Assembly (NCBI RefSeq): GCF_021375795.1
Contig: NZ_JAEIOI010000002.1
Location: 1 to 64,000 of the forward strand
From: Pseudomonas anguilliseptica
Lineage (GTDB): Bacteria > Pseudomonadota > Gammaproteobacteria > Pseudomonadales > Pseudomonadaceae
Length of the DNA: 64,000 nucleotides
Direction of reading: 5' to 3'
The notes under the pieces are model-generated. The model worked only from the letters and a program-made list of their open reading frames with translations, had not been told where the DNA came from and searched no databases. Positions 37,366 through 48,203 of this stretch are shown here, in pieces. Made by a program: the position numbers and the translations under genes. Every line of letters begins with the position of its first letter. The stretch's first letter is position 1.

Positions 37366-38066
37366 CACCCATACAACTGCCTTTAGGTGTGCGTCTGCGT
37401 GATGACGCCACTTTCGCCAACTATTACCCCGGCGCCAATGCGGCGGCCCTCGGCTATGTCGAGCGGCTGTGTGAAGCCGACGCTGGCTGGACCGAAAGCC
37501 TGATCTACCTGTGGGGTGGTGAGGGCGTTGGGCGCAGCCATCTGCTGCAGGCGGCGTGTCTGCGTTTTGAGCAGCGTGGCGAGCCAGCGGTGTATCTGCC
37601 GTTGGCCGAGGTGGTCGAGTATGGCCCGGCGCTGCTGGATAACCTTGAGCAGTGTGAGCTGGTCTGTCTGGATGATCTGGATGCAGTGGCTGGCAACAGT
37701 GAGTGGGAAGAAGCGCTCTTTCACCTATTCAATCGTCTGCGTGACAGCGGTCGACGTTTACTGTTGGCGGCGGGTACTTCGCCGCGTGAGCTGCCAATCA
37801 AGTTGGCGGATCTGCAATCGCGCCTGACCTTGGCGCTGGTGTTTCAACTGCAGTCGCTGTCCGATGAGGACAAGTTGCGCGCCCTGCAACTGCGCGCTTC
37901 GCGCCGTGGCCTGCACCTCAGTGATGAGGTTGGGCGCTTTATCCTGACCCGCGGTGAGCGCAGCATGAGTGCGCTGTTCGAATTGCTCGAGCGCCTCGAT
38001 CAGGCCTCGTTGCAGGCTCAGCGCAAGCTGACCATTCCCTTCCTCAAGGAAACCCTGGGCTGGTAA
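37362..38066 (+). CDS. hda: DnaA regulatory inactivator Hda
   Basis: A 234-aa DnaA-related AAA+ protein without the C-terminal DNA-binding domain. An N-terminal clamp-binding motif (QLPLGVRLRDDATF) is followed by Walker A-like WGGEGVGRSHLLQA, Walker B ELVCLDDLDAV, and the sensor region GTSPRELPIKLADLQSRL. With the beta clamp, Hda stimulates ATP hydrolysis on DnaA and prevents re-initiation. Its start overlaps the permease gene. Confidence 0.93.
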   Translation: MTPIQLPLGVRLRDDATFANYYPGANAAALGYVERLCEADAGWTESLIYLWGGEGVGRSHLLQAACLRFEQRGEPAVYLPLAEVVEYGPALLDNLEQCELVCLDDLDAVAGNSEWEEALFHLFNRLRDSGRRLLLAAGTSPRELPIKLADLQSRLTLALVFQLQSLSDEDKLRALQLRASRRGLHLSDEVGRFILTRGERSMSALFELLERLDQASLQAQRKLTIPFLKETLGW

Positions 38067-38073
38067 CTACCCA

Positions 38074-38110
38074 CCTCAAAGCAACGGCACTTGCAGGTGT
38101 TGCTTTGAGG
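38074..38110. terminator. Hairpin between hda and the DUF2069 gene
   Basis: CCTCAAAGCAAC (38074-38085) and GTTGCTTTGAGG (38099-38110) form a perfect 12-bp stem with a 13-nt loop. A T-run is missing on both sides, so its termination strength is uncertain. Confidence 0.6.
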
Positions 38111-38123
38111 TCAGGGGGCGCCG

Positions 38124-39479
<1,356 letters not shown>

Positions 39480-39583
39480 GTTCGGGTCGCCTGTGGCCAT
39501 CGATGGCGGCTATTCTACCCGCTAACGGCATTTACGCCTGCGTCCATGGCAGGTTGCTGAGCGCGGGTGGCTAAGGAGAGTGC

Positions 39584-40813
39584 ATGCGGCAGCGCGTTAT
39601 TAACCAGTTGGAGTTCTGGCGTTTCCTGTTCCAGCGGTTTATCGCTGATCAAGGTACCAACAATGCGGCGGCGCTGACCTACACCACCCTGTTTGCGGTG
39701 GTGCCGATGATGACCGTGACGTTTTCTATGTTGTCGGCCATCCCGGCATTCCAGGATACCGGCGAGCAAATCCAGAGTTTTATCTTCCGCAACTTCGTGC
39801 CCTCGGCTGGCGAAACCCTGCAGCAATACCTGCGTGATTTCACCACTCAGGCGCGGCAGCTGACCTGGGTGGGTGTGGTGGTGTTGGCGGCTACGGCGTT
39901 CTGGATGCTGGTCACCATCGAGAAAACCTTCAACACCATCTGGCGCGTGCGCCAGCCGCGCCGGGGTGTTTCCAGCTTTCTGCTGTACTGGGCGATTCTT
40001 AGCCTGGGGCCGTTGCTGCTGGGCGGTGGCTTTGCCATCAGCACCTATATCACCTCGCTGTCGCTGATCTCCGGGCCGGATGCCCTGCTTGGCATGCAGG
40101 CGCTGCTGAAATTCATGCCGCTGCTGTTCAGCGTGGCAGCCTTCACCTTGCTGTATGCCACGGTGCCGAATGCCCAGGTGCCGCTAAAACATGCGTTATT
40201 GGGCGGCTTGTTTGCCGCCACCTTGTTTGAAGTGGCGAAGATGCTGTTTGGCCTGTATGTGCGTCTGTTTCCGGGTTATCAACTGATCTATGGCGCTTTT
40301 GCCACGGTGCCGCTGTTTCTGCTGTGGATCTATCTGTCCTGGCTGATCGTGCTGTTCGGCGCGGAGTTGGTGTGCAACCTGGGGATTTCCCAGCAATGGC
40401 GCAGGCGTGCCATGCCGCGCTTGCTGACAGTCTTCGGCGTGCTGAGGGTGTTTTATGAACGCCAGCAAGCAGGCCTTAAGGTGCGTTTACGTGACGTACA
40501 GCGCCAAGGCTGGCAATTGGCCGAGCACGAGTGGGAAGAGATTCTGGCATTCCTCGAACAGCAGAAGTTGATTGCCTCGACCGGCCCCGGTGCGTGGGTG
40601 TTGAGCCGCGATCTCAGTCATTACCCGGTGCAACAACTACTGAGCCATAGCCCGTGGCCGTTACCTCGGGTGGAGAACCTGCCTGAGCAACTTGAGGAAC
40701 CCTGGTATCCGTCGCTGCGCAGCGGGTTGCAGCGTTTGCAGGACGAGCAGACACAACTGTTTGCGGCAGACCTTGCGCAGTGGCTGCAGCCTCAGGCTGA
40801 AGTTGCCGAGTGA
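39584..40813 (+). CDS. YihY/BrkB family inner-membrane protein
   Basis: A 409-aa protein. Residues 1-270 contain about six membrane helices. [40 protein letters not shown] and [27 protein letters not shown] (partial) mark the YihY family, formerly misnamed RNase BN. The C-terminal ~130 residues form a soluble winged-helix-like extension. The role is unclear; it is an inner-membrane transporter-like protein. AAGGAGAG precedes the ATG. Confidence 0.9.
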   Translation: MRQRVINQLEFWRFLFQRFIADQGTNNAAALTYTTLFAVVPMMTVTFSMLSAIPAFQDTGEQIQSFIFRNFVPSAGETLQQYLRDFTTQARQLTWVGVVVLAATAFWMLVTIEKTFNTIWRVRQPRRGVSSFLLYWAILSLGPLLLGGGFAISTYITSLSLISGPDALLGMQALLKFMPLLFSVAAFTLLYATVPNAQVPLKHALLGGLFAATLFEVAKMLFGLYVRLFPGYQLIYGAFATVPLFLLWIYLSWLIVLFGAELVCNLGISQQWRRRAMPRLLTVFGVLRVFYERQQAGLKVRLRDVQRQGWQLAEHEWEEILAFLEQQKLIASTGPGAWVLSRDLSHYPVQQLLSHSPWPLPRVENLPEQLEEPWYPSLRSGLQRLQDEQTQLFAADLAQWLQPQAEVAE

Positions 40814-40901
40814 CGTAAAACGTCAGTTTGCGGCGCTGCACTGATGGCGCATGATGGCACCGGTGACCATGAAGGTCACCAAACACGCTTTAAAGGGAGG
40901 C

Positions 40902-40917
40902 TGGCACGCTTCTGGCT
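40902..40917 (+). promoter_or_regulatory. Possible sigma-54 promoter before the small gene at 40982
   Basis: TGGCACG (40902-40908) matches the -24 element perfectly, and GG-N10-GC spacing holds. The -12 element reads TGGCT instead of TTGCW (one mismatch). The expected start is about 55 bp upstream of the small gene. No enhancer site was recognised, and the match could be chance. Confidence 0.4.
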
Positions 40918-40981
40918 ATCGCAACTGCAGATAGCGATCAGGTTGCCAGCAGGGCAGGGATTAGCGGAGTGTGAAGGCGTT

Positions 40982-41194
40982 ATGACAGCCAGCAAAGGCA
41001 AAGTGATTCATCTGTATCAGCGTGATCCTCAGGAGGCCCTTGAGCGCCTCAATCGTATTACCGGGCTGCGTTTCAGCAGCTGGCCACAATCTTTGGTCAA
41101 TACCGCTACGCCTTCCGGTGAGCCCTCAGCTGTAGCGCTGCCTGAGGTACAGCCCAGCAAAAGCAAAACGCCCAGTGGTGTGGTCTCGGGCTGA
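40982..41194 (+). CDS. Small conserved-type hypothetical protein (70 aa)
   Basis: A 70-aa cytoplasmic protein. Its first half, MTASKGKVIHLYQRDPQEAL followed by ERLNRITGLRF, looks folded, and the second half is Ser/Pro-rich. The ATG at 40982 is used because the upstream part of the frame is unlike protein. A terminator follows directly and a possible sigma-54 site precedes it. The ORF is short, and I do not recognise the family. Confidence 0.6.
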   Translation: MTASKGKVIHLYQRDPQEALERLNRITGLRFSSWPQSLVNTATPSGEPSAVALPEVQPSKSKTPSGVVSG

Positions 41195-41198
41195 ATGC

Positions 41199-41226
41199 AA
41201 AACCCCGCGACAGTGCGCGGGGTTTT
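41199..41226. terminator. Bidirectional terminator after the 70-aa gene
   Basis: AAAACCCCGCG (41199-41209) and CGCGGGGTTTT (41216-41226) form an 11-bp stem with a 6-nt loop. It separates this gene from the minus-strand gene at 41245. Confidence 0.9.
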
Positions 41227-41244
41227 GGGTTGCTTCGCGGTGGC

Positions 41245-41637
41245 TTAAGCGAGTGCTTGGCGGCTGTCGGCTTGTGCCAGTTCCACGGCCTGCACAAACA
41301 ACTCTTCGACGATCAGGCTGTTTGCCGATACGGCCGAACGCAGGCGTACCTGCATGTCTTCGATTTTCTGTTTGACCGGCAGGCGTGCCACACCGGAAAG
41401 CAGGATCTTGCTGTGTTGATTGACCTTGCCGTGGTCGACCATCACTTCGCGCAGGTTGCCGCCGTCACGGTAGCTGATCAGCAGGGACACCGGCAGGTTG
41501 GCCAGCCCGGGCAAGTGCAACCAGGCGGCTACGTTGAACTCGGCGACACGCCCTTCGTACGAGGTGACCTGTAAGCGGGCGAGGTTGACGATGGCAACAG
41601 GTACTGGGCCGACCAACTTGTCGAGGGCTTGGGTCAT
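41245..41637 (-). CDS. Conserved hypothetical protein (130 aa)
   Basis: A 130-aa soluble protein without signal or membrane segment. It shows alternating beta-strands (PVPVAIVNLARLQVTSYEGR, LPVSLLISYRDGG) and a C-terminal helix. I do not recognise the family. It lies between a terminator and a 322-bp repeat element and is transcribed alone. The ATG at 41637 has no strong Shine-Dalgarno sequence. Confidence 0.65.
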   Translation of the reverse strand: MTQALDKLVGPVPVAIVNLARLQVTSYEGRVAEFNVAAWLHLPGLANLPVSLLISYRDGGNLREVMVDHGKVNQHSKILLSGVARLPVKQKIEDMQVRLRSAVSANSLIVEELFVQAVELAQADSRQALA

Positions 41638-41776
41638 GGTTGTGTTCCAAGGTAATAACAGATCGCATCATGCGTGAGTGCGATCAATTATAAGTGGAGC
41701 CTTCCCGATGAAACTGTGCGCTTGGCCGATGTTCGGCGTGACCTTTCTCGCAGTTTTAGCGTAATGGCCAACCTAT

Positions 41777-42098
41777 CTAGGGTCTGTTGACGTTTTGTCG
41801 CGAGCCGCGTTGCCGCGAAAAATCTCGCCAGGCTAGGCCGCGCCCGCTCCCGGCGGGCTTGCGGTATTCACCCCGTCCATGGGGATTGCGGAGGACGCAG
41901 GTAATGGTTGCTCCCTTGCCAAGTCCTTCAACAATGCATGGCGAGATTTTGCGCGCAACCCGAAGGGCCGGGCCCGTTTTAGCGCGATGCTGCGTTTCTC
42001 GATGGCTCATTTAGCTGGCTAAACTTCGCATCTCGTGCCTTGCCTCGCGCGAAAACTGGCTCCGGCGCGGCCGCGAACGAAACGTCAACAGACCCTAG
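41777..42098. mobile_element. 322-bp MITE-like element with 19-bp terminal inverted repeats
   Basis: CTAGGGTCTGTTGACGTTT (41777-41795) is repeated exactly inverted at 42080-42098. An inner inverted pair AAATCTCGCC (about 41819-41828) and GGCGAGATTT (about 41938-41947) adds symmetry, and TTTAGCTGGCTAAA (about 42009-42022) is a further palindrome. The outermost CTAG on both sides could be part of the repeat or a target-site duplication. No transposase-size ORF fits inside, so it is non-autonomous. Its right end carries the stop codon of the neighbouring minus-strand gene. Confidence 0.8.
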
Positions 42099-43504
42099 GC
42101 CAACTGCATCGGGTAGCGGGTGACCGAGGCTGTCATCAGGTTGGCTGCAGGCAGCGGCAGAATGGCCTGATTGTGTGCGCTGGCCAGTTGCAACCAGACG
42201 TTTTCCCCTTCTACGAACTGCCCATTGGGCAGCCATAGCCCGTGATGCCAGCCATTGCCCGGTGCCGGTGTGCTTTGCAGCACGCCGGGATGGGTTTGTG
42301 CACTGGGTGCACGGCGCAACCACACGGGGCGTGGCAGGCCTTTCAAATAGCGCAGACCGAGGTGCAGGCCTTCACTGTTCAAATGGCGCCAGCGCACCAG
42401 GGCCAGGGTCGGGGTGTCGCTGCCGGTGAGCAGCAGCACCAGTTGACCAACCGATAGTTGAACGGCTTGATCGGCATTGCACAGCAGTCGGGCGCCACCG
42501 GGGCTGGCGTCGAGCATCTGTGCGGCAGTGCGGGCAGGTCGTTGTTCCAGCAGTTGGGCATGGATGCCCGTCAGCCCAACCACCAGCTCGCATGTGGAGC
42601 TGTGGTCGGCACGGGCGTGGCGACGCTGCTGACGTCCCAGCCAGTGTTGCTGTACACGTTCCAGTACCTGACGCTCAGCCTGACTTTGCAGTGGCGCGGG
42701 CTCATGCAGGGCGACCAGCAGAGCGCCCAGCTCAAAGCGGCGCAAATAGGCCGGACTGCCTTCGGCAACCTGGTCGTAACTCAAGCAGGGTTGAGACTCG
42801 GTCAGGTCGATTGTCGGACCTTCGATATCTTCGTCTTCATCCCAGGGCAGCAGGCGAGCCAGGCCGGATAGAGGGGAGAGAGCGCCAAACAGCAGGGCGC
42901 ATTCACCATCAGCCAAATGGAACGGGTTACTCAGTGCCAGTAGCAGCATCTGTTGATAGATGCCGCGCAGGGTGCTAGCGGGCTGCGGCAGGAATGCGGC
43001 GGCAACCGGTTCATCCAGGCAATCCTGATGTTCACCGATCCAGTACAGCAGGTGGCTGTCGCGCCATAGGCTGGGCGGTGGTTCCTGATAAAGCTGGTAG
43101 TGCCGCAACAGGCTCTGCGCCAGGAAGTGCTGGGCCATGTACAGGCACCAGGCCAGATGTGGACGTGACGGTTGGCGCCCCTGGAGAATCTGCAGCAACA
43201 GGCGCTTGAAGCCGACCGCCAGTTCGCCGCACAGATGAACAAACAGTGCGCTGGGCGGCGTCTCGTCCTGATAGGCCTTGCTGTAGTGGCGGTATTGATC
43301 GCTGAAGCTTTGCAGTGCGCGCTGCCTTTCGAGTAAGGTCATGGCGCTGCGGTTCAGCCTGAAGAGCAGGCTCAATACCTGTTGCAGGGCCTGTTCTGCT
43401 GGCTGCAAGCGCGCTTGAGCCAGTTGCTCGTTGAGATCGGCCAGCGGCGCGACGTCGTTCTCGAGGATGTCTGGCACTTCCAGGCGCAAGGCATCTAATG
43501 TCAT
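42095..43504 (-). CDS. Conserved protein with a C-terminal PilZ-like region
   Basis: A 469-aa cytoplasmic protein. Most of it is alpha-helical and Leu/Gln-rich (residues 1-300). Residues ~315-415 look like a degenerate PilZ domain: RPARTAAQMLDASPGGARLL has the DxSxxG motif but only RPAR instead of RxxxR, followed by LGLRYLKG. If real it may bind c-di-GMP. It aligns by synteny with a P. aeruginosa hypothetical gene between yihY and the thioredoxin gene. The TAG stop lies inside the terminal repeat of the MITE. Confidence 0.72.
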   Translation of the reverse strand: MTLDALRLEVPDILENDVAPLADLNEQLAQARLQPAEQALQQVLSLLFRLNRSAMTLLERQRALQSFSDQYRHYSKAYQDETPPSALFVHLCGELAVGFKRLLLQILQGRQPSRPHLAWCLYMAQHFLAQSLLRHYQLYQEPPPSLWRDSHLLYWIGEHQDCLDEPVAAAFLPQPASTLRGIYQQMLLLALSNPFHLADGECALLFGALSPLSGLARLLPWDEDEDIEGPTIDLTESQPCLSYDQVAEGSPAYLRRFELGALLVALHEPAPLQSQAERQVLERVQQHWLGRQQRRHARADHSSTCELVVGLTGIHAQLLEQRPARTAAQMLDASPGGARLLCNADQAVQLSVGQLVLLLTGSDTPTLALVRWRHLNSEGLHLGLRYLKGLPRPVWLRRAPSAQTHPGVLQSTPAPGNGWHHGLWLPNGQFVEGENVWLQLASAHNQAILPLPAANLMTASVTRYPMQLA

Positions 43505-43534
43505 ATCAACCTTATCGAATCAGGGAGCGAATGC

Positions 43535-44014
43535 ATGGGAATGCGTTTCCAGGCGATCATTCGTGCTGTGGCAGGCGTCGGCATAGGTCTGATTCTGGCT
43601 GGGTGTGCGGAAGACATAGGCGTCGATCAACATGGACGAAAGGTAGCGGTTGAGCGCCTGGAAGGCCAGTGGTTAGTGATTAATTACTGGGCGCAGTGGT
43701 GTGCGCCATGCCGCACCGAGATTCCCGAGCTTAACGCCCTAGAGAAACAGCTCAAGGCGCAATCGGTGCAGGTGCTCGGGGTGAATTTCGATGGGCTGCA
43801 GGATGAGAAATTGAGCCAGGCCTCGCAGGATATGGGCATTTCCTTCACGGTACTGGCGCAGGACCCGGCCGAACGTTATCAGTTGCCACGCGCAGAGGTA
43901 CTGCCCGTGACCTATATCGTCGATCCTCAGGGGCGGATGCGCGAGCGTTTGTTGGGCGAGCAGACGGCAGCCGGCTTAACAGCACGTCTGGCCGCGCTCA
44001 AGGCACAGGAGTAG
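43535..44014 (+). CDS. TlpA-type thioredoxin-like lipoprotein
   Basis: A 159-aa protein. The signal segment ends in LILAGC (lipobox), so it is probably a lipoprotein. The thioredoxin fold has the redox motif WCAPC in INYWAQWCAPCRTEIPEL and a cis-Pro region LPVTYIVDPQG. It may reduce cytochrome c or envelope thiols. An alternative ATG lies two codons downstream. The acylphosphatase gene follows after 3 bp. Confidence 0.9.
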   Translation: MGMRFQAIIRAVAGVGIGLILAGCAEDIGVDQHGRKVAVERLEGQWLVINYWAQWCAPCRTEIPELNALEKQLKAQSVQVLGVNFDGLQDEKLSQASQDMGISFTVLAQDPAERYQLPRAEVLPVTYIVDPQGRMRERLLGEQTAAGLTARLAALKAQE

Positions 44015-44017
44015 GTC

Positions 44018-44293
44018 ATGGCGCATATTTGCATGCATGGTTATGTCAGTGGGCGTGTGCAGGGTGTGCGCTTTCGGCAGACGACAGCGGAGCAGGCTGA
44101 ACGCCTTGAGCTGAGTGGCTGGGTGCGCAACCTGGCTGATGGTCGGGTTGAGGTGCTGTTTGAGGGGGATGAGGCCGCTGTGAGCGAATTGGCCAGTTGG
44201 TTGCGGACTGGCCCGCAAGCCGCCCAGGTCACTGCTCTTGAACTGCAGGAGCAGGCTGTACAGGGAATTGCCGGGTTTATTGTGCGGCGCTGA
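44018..44293 (+). CDS. Acylphosphatase
   Basis: A 91-aa protein. [23 protein letters not shown] carries the catalytic Arg and phosphate-binding loop and [18 protein letters not shown] the catalytic Asn (both partly quoted). It hydrolyses carboxyl-phosphate bonds such as acetyl-phosphate or 1,3-bisphosphoglycerate. It begins 3 bp after the thioredoxin-like gene. Confidence 0.93.
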   Translation: MAHICMHGYVSGRVQGVRFRQTTAEQAERLELSGWVRNLADGRVEVLFEGDEAAVSELASWLRTGPQAAQVTALELQEQAVQGIAGFIVRR

Positions 44294-44365
44294 GTCGTTG
44301 ATGGCTTATGCGACGCGCAGGGTTCGCCGTTATGTGCGCCTTGTACTTTGCGCCGCTCACCCATC

Positions 44366-44938
44366 CTAGGGTTTGACGTACCAGAAATCGTGCCAGAAAC
44401 CGACCACCTTGGCCGGATAGGCATGCTTGCCGAGGCTGCCGTTATAGCGTGCCAGCGCGCGATTCAGATCGCCGTTTTCCTTGCGCAGATAGAAACTGAG
44501 GATGGTGCAGCCGTAGCGCAGGTTGGTGGCATTGTCGGTGAGGTTGTCATGCGGCCGCCCCAGCTCGGCTTTCCAGAACGGCATCACCTGCATTATGCCC
44601 TGAGCGCCGACCGAAGAAATGGCGAAGCGGTCGAAATGGCTCTCGGCATGAATCAGGGCAATCACTAAATCAGGACGCAAACCCGCCTTGCTGGCTTCAC
44701 GATGCACGAGCCGTAGCAGGCTCAGACGTTCCTCTGCGTCTGGAATGTAGCGCCGCATGCGCGTGGACATATCCAGCAGCCAGACTTCGGCCTCAAAACG
44801 ATCCTGAAAGCTATCAGCCTGAGCCACTGTTTGCTGGAGCAGTGCGCGCAGTTCCGGTTCCGGTGCCTGACGTATTTCTGCCTGGCTCGTGCCCCACCAC
44901 AGCAGGCCCAGCAGGGCGCAGGTCAGGCGCGGCCACAT
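44366..44938 (-). CDS. Lytic transglycosylase (SLT domain)
   Basis: A 190-aa protein. A signal peptide (MWPRLTCALLGLLWWGTSQA) precedes a single SLT domain. The catalytic Glu is in VIALIHAESHFDRFAISSVGAQG and the motif GIMQVMPF follows. It cleaves peptidoglycan glycan strands with formation of 1,6-anhydroMurNAc in the periplasm. It lies 6 bp downstream of a lipoprotein gene. There is no lipobox, unlike MltC-type enzymes. Confidence 0.9.
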   Translation of the reverse strand: MWPRLTCALLGLLWWGTSQAEIRQAPEPELRALLQQTVAQADSFQDRFEAEVWLLDMSTRMRRYIPDAEERLSLLRLVHREASKAGLRPDLVIALIHAESHFDRFAISSVGAQGIMQVMPFWKAELGRPHDNLTDNATNLRYGCTILSFYLRKENGDLNRALARYNGSLGKHAYPAKVVGFWHDFWYVKP

Positions 44939-44944
44939 ACTGTG

Positions 44945-45898
44945 TCAGTCGTGGCCAGGGTCAGCAACTAGGCGTCCTGCGTCCCTGGTCAGGGCCAGCA
45001 GGAAGATCTTCTGCAGTTCGGGGTCGTTGCGCGTCAGCTCGATCAGGCTCTGTTCCAGCTCGCTGGCTTCTTCCTCAAGGCCGAGCTCCGACAAGCGCTT
45101 GACCCGGTGTACCCACTGGGCCACGTCATCCCCTTCAAGGTCTGCGTAGATCAGCTCGTGGGCTTCCTGCAGCTTGCCACGCAAGGTGCGGCTGACCAGC
45201 AGGGAGGCGTCGGCACGGGCCGAGCCCTGGTCATCTTCAACTGTCAGCAGCAGGGTGCTGATACGTGTCACATCCTGCTCGGCAAATGGGCTGTCGAGCA
45301 GGTTCAAGCGCAGGATGCCGTTGCGATCGGTGAGCAGTTCATGGGTCTGTTCGCCCGCCTTGACCTGCACCGGGCGCTCGGCCCAAGGCAGGCTGGAGTA
45401 TTCCATGCGCGCATCCTGGCGGCGTTCCTCAAGACTGGCGAGATTCTGCTGCGAACGGCCGTTGGACTCGACGTTCATCGCCGGATTGATACCGGCAAAG
45501 CCGTAACTGATCCAGTCCTTGGTGACTGTATCCGGCAGGCTGCCGAGCAGCACCACATTCATCACGTTTGCGCCAATACCGCCGACAATCGCCAGTGCCC
45601 CGAGCGGTACTTCATAGAGCTCGCGCCAGGGTTGGTACGGTGTGTAGCGGTCGTAACGGCGTGTCACGTCGAAGACTGTAACTTCGAAGGTCTTCTGTTC
45701 ATGCACGCGTACGCGGCGCTGTGGCAGCTCCAGTACGCGCGGCTCCCCCACATCGATCTGCAGACTGTGATCGAGCAGTTTGCGCTCGATACGCTCCTCA
45801 TGCTCGCTGCGTTGCGGCAAATGATTGGCGCAACCGCTAAGTAGCAGGGTGCCACCCAGAAGGGTGGCAGTGAGGCTGAGGGTGTTTCGCTTGAACAT
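44945..45898 (-). CDS. Conserved lipoprotein, function unknown
   Basis: A 317-aa protein with signal peptide and lipobox LLLSGC (Cys ~23). A hydrophobic Gly/Ala-rich stretch at ~99-120 (VPLGALAIVGGIGANVMNVV) may associate with the membrane. The C-terminal part is helical and acidic (LGLEEEASELEQSLIEL). I do not recognise a named family. It is preceded by proS and followed by the lytic transglycosylase gene, suggesting a shared transcript with envelope genes. Confidence 0.75.
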   Translation of the reverse strand: MFKRNTLSLTATLLGGTLLLSGCANHLPQRSEHEERIERKLLDHSLQIDVGEPRVLELPQRRVRVHEQKTFEVTVFDVTRRYDRYTPYQPWRELYEVPLGALAIVGGIGANVMNVVLLGSLPDTVTKDWISYGFAGINPAMNVESNGRSQQNLASLEERRQDARMEYSSLPWAERPVQVKAGEQTHELLTDRNGILRLNLLDSPFAEQDVTRISTLLLTVEDDQGSARADASLLVSRTLRGKLQEAHELIYADLEGDDVAQWVHRVKRLSELGLEEEASELEQSLIELTRNDPELQKIFLLALTRDAGRLVADPGHD

Positions 45899-45924
45899 GA
45901 CGACTCTTGCTAAAAGGGCTGAAA

Positions 45925-47640
45925 TCAGTGGCGGATACGGGCCTGGATAAAGCTCATGATGTCGGCCACAGGCACGGCCTGGGCTTCGGTTTCCTGACGG
46001 CTCTTGTATTCCAGGTTGCCTTCGGCCAGACCGCGGTCGCTGACGACAATGCGGTGCGGGATACCGATCAGCTCCATATCCGCGAATTTGATGCCCGGGC
46101 TGGTCTTTTTGTCACGGTCGTCCAGCAGTACTTCGAAACCGGCGGCAGTGAGTTCGGCATACAGCTTGTCGGTGGCTTCGCGCACCGCATCGGTTTCGTA
46201 ACGCAGCGGCACCAGGGCGATATGGAAGGGTGCGAGTGCATCATTCCATAGGATGCCACGCTCGTCGTTGTTCTGCTCGATGGCGGCTGCCACTACGCGA
46301 GAAACACCGATGCCGTAGCAGCCCATGGTCAGAATCACTGGCTTACCGTTTTCGCCCAGTACCTGACAGTTCAGTGCCTGGCTGTACTTGGTGCCGAGTT
46401 GGAAAATATGTCCGACTTCGATGCCGCGTTTGATTTCCAGGGTGCCTTTGCCATCCGGGCTCGGGTCGCCGGCCAGCACATTGCGCAGATCGGCAACTTC
46501 CGGCAGGGGCAGGTCGCGCTCCCAGTTAACGCCGAAGTAGTGTTTGTCATCGATATTGGCGCCAGAGGCGAAGTCGCTCATCAGGGCGACCGAGCGATCA
46601 ATGATGCAAATGATCGGCAGATTCACCGGGCCGAGCGAGCCTGGGCCTGCGCCGACAGCTGCACGGATTTCGGTTTCGTTGGCAAACACCAGCGGGCTGG
46701 CAACCTGTTCCAGATTGGCGGCCTTGATTTCATTGAGCTCGTGGTCGCCGCGGACAATCAGGGCGACCAGAGTGCCTTCTTTGGCGCCATGGACGATCAG
46801 GGTTTTGATGGTTTTTTCGATGGGCAGACCGAAGCCCTGCACCAGTGCATCGATAGTCTTGGTGTCTGGGGTTTCAATCATGCGCATGCTTTCAGTCGCC
46901 GCGCCACGGCTGCTTTCGCGCGGAATTGCTTCGGCTTTTTCGATATTGGCGGCGTAATCGGAGCTGTCGCTGAAGGCAATATCGTCCTCGCCGGAGTCGG
47001 CCAGCACGTGGAACTCGTGAGAGCCAGTACCGCCGATGGAGCCGGTATCCGCCTGCACAGGGCGGAAGTTCAGGCCCAGGCGGGTGAATACGTTGCAGTA
47101 GGCCTGGTGCATGCGGTCATAGGTTTCTTGCAGCGAAGCCTGGTCAACGTGGAAGGAGTAGGCATCCTTCATGATGAACTCGCGGCCACGCATCAGGCCG
47201 AAGCGCGGACGAATCTCGTCGCGGAACTTGGTCTGGATCTGATACATATTGATCGGCAACTGCTTGTAGCTGTTCAGCTCGTTGCGTGCCAGATCAGTGA
47301 TCACTTCTTCGTGAGTCGGGCCTGCGCAGAAGTCACGGCCGTGGCGATCCTTCATACGCAGCAGTTCAGGGCCGTACTGTTCCCAACGCCCGGACTCCTG
47401 CCACAGTTCAGCGGGTTGAATACCAGGCATCAGTACTTCCAGTGCGCCGGCGGCGTTCATTTCCTCACGTACAACGTTCTCAACCTTGCGCAGCACGCGC
47501 AGACCCATGGGCAGCCAGGTGTAGAGGCCGGAAGCGAGCTTGCGAATCATGCCGGCACGCAGCATCAGTTGATGGCTGATCACTACGGCGTCGGACGGGG
47601 TTTCTTTGAGAGTCGAGAGCAGGAACTGGCTAGTACGCAT
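45925..47640 (-). CDS. proS: Prolyl-tRNA synthetase (bacterial type with editing domain)
   Basis: A 571-aa class II synthetase, the size of P. aeruginosa ProS. Motif 1 surrounds [24 protein letters not shown] (partial), and motif 2 is [19 protein letters not shown] with its Arg. An editing (INS/YbaK-like) domain runs through about residues 240-400. Motif 3 is [10 protein letters not shown], and the anticodon domain includes [23 protein letters not shown]. It charges tRNA-Pro. The ATG at 47640 is chosen; the frame upstream is not ProS-like. Confidence 0.96.
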   Translation of the reverse strand: MRTSQFLLSTLKETPSDAVVISHQLMLRAGMIRKLASGLYTWLPMGLRVLRKVENVVREEMNAAGALEVLMPGIQPAELWQESGRWEQYGPELLRMKDRHGRDFCAGPTHEEVITDLARNELNSYKQLPINMYQIQTKFRDEIRPRFGLMRGREFIMKDAYSFHVDQASLQETYDRMHQAYCNVFTRLGLNFRPVQADTGSIGGTGSHEFHVLADSGEDDIAFSDSSDYAANIEKAEAIPRESSRGAATESMRMIETPDTKTIDALVQGFGLPIEKTIKTLIVHGAKEGTLVALIVRGDHELNEIKAANLEQVASPLVFANETEIRAAVGAGPGSLGPVNLPIICIIDRSVALMSDFASGANIDDKHYFGVNWERDLPLPEVADLRNVLAGDPSPDGKGTLEIKRGIEVGHIFQLGTKYSQALNCQVLGENGKPVILTMGCYGIGVSRVVAAAIEQNNDERGILWNDALAPFHIALVPLRYETDAVREATDKLYAELTAAGFEVLLDDRDKKTSPGIKFADMELIGIPHRIVVSDRGLAEGNLEYKSRQETEAQAVPVADIMSFIQARIRH

Positions 47641-47746
47641 ATTTGGCTGTTCTGTCGGTTGCAAGAGATTTTCAATGGCCCGCATTGTACGGTGCCTGTA
47701 CAGATGCGTACAGGATGCTGGCGTGTGCTTATAAAAGGAGGGGAGT

Positions 47747-48163
47747 GTGTCGATATTGACGGCGGAACAGGTGCAGGCGCTGATTCGTGCAGGGTTGCCG
47801 ATGGCGGAAGACATCAACTTGTGTATTGATCGTCTGGACGGCGAGGGAGCACTGGCGCGCGTGCCATTTCACAGCAAACTGGTTCGTCCTGGTGGCACCT
47901 TGTCCGGCCCGACCATCATGGCGCTGGCAGATGCGGCCATGTACGCCGTTGTATTGGGTCGCCTCGGGCGGGTTGAGATGGCGGTAACGTCAAACCTCAA
48001 TATTAACTTCTTGGTTAAGCCTAAGCCGATTGATCTATTGGCAGAGGCGCAGATATTGAGATTGAGTCGCAGGCAGGCAGTTTGCGAAGTTTCGGTCTAT
48101 TCATTGGGTAATGAAGATGAGTTGGTGGCGCATGTGACAGGGACTTATGCGTTGCCCATTTAA
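47747..48163 (+). CDS. Hotdog-fold thioesterase (PaaI family)
   Basis: A 138-aa protein. [30 protein letters not shown] contains the hotdog helix and the likely catalytic Asp (quoted in part), and [15 protein letters not shown] is the following strand. It hydrolyses acyl-CoA thioesters; the substrate is unknown. The GTG at 47747 is well supported by AGGAGGGG. It is divergent from proS. Confidence 0.85.
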   Translation: MSILTAEQVQALIRAGLPMAEDINLCIDRLDGEGALARVPFHSKLVRPGGTLSGPTIMALADAAMYAVVLGRLGRVEMAVTSNLNINFLVKPKPIDLLAEAQILRLSRRQAVCEVSVYSLGNEDELVAHVTGTYALPI

Positions 48164-48203
48164 TATTTGGGCTACTTGTCTGGGTATAGTTCAGACGTGC
48201 AAT

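Noticed and set aside
41777..42010. 77-codon minus-strand frame inside the MITE-like element
   Set aside because: It sits wholly in repeat DNA with palindromes and has no recognisable protein features.
46399..47829. 476-codon reading frame opposite proS
   Set aside because: Shadow of the ProS coding strand; the Ala/Gly/His-rich product has no recognisable domain.
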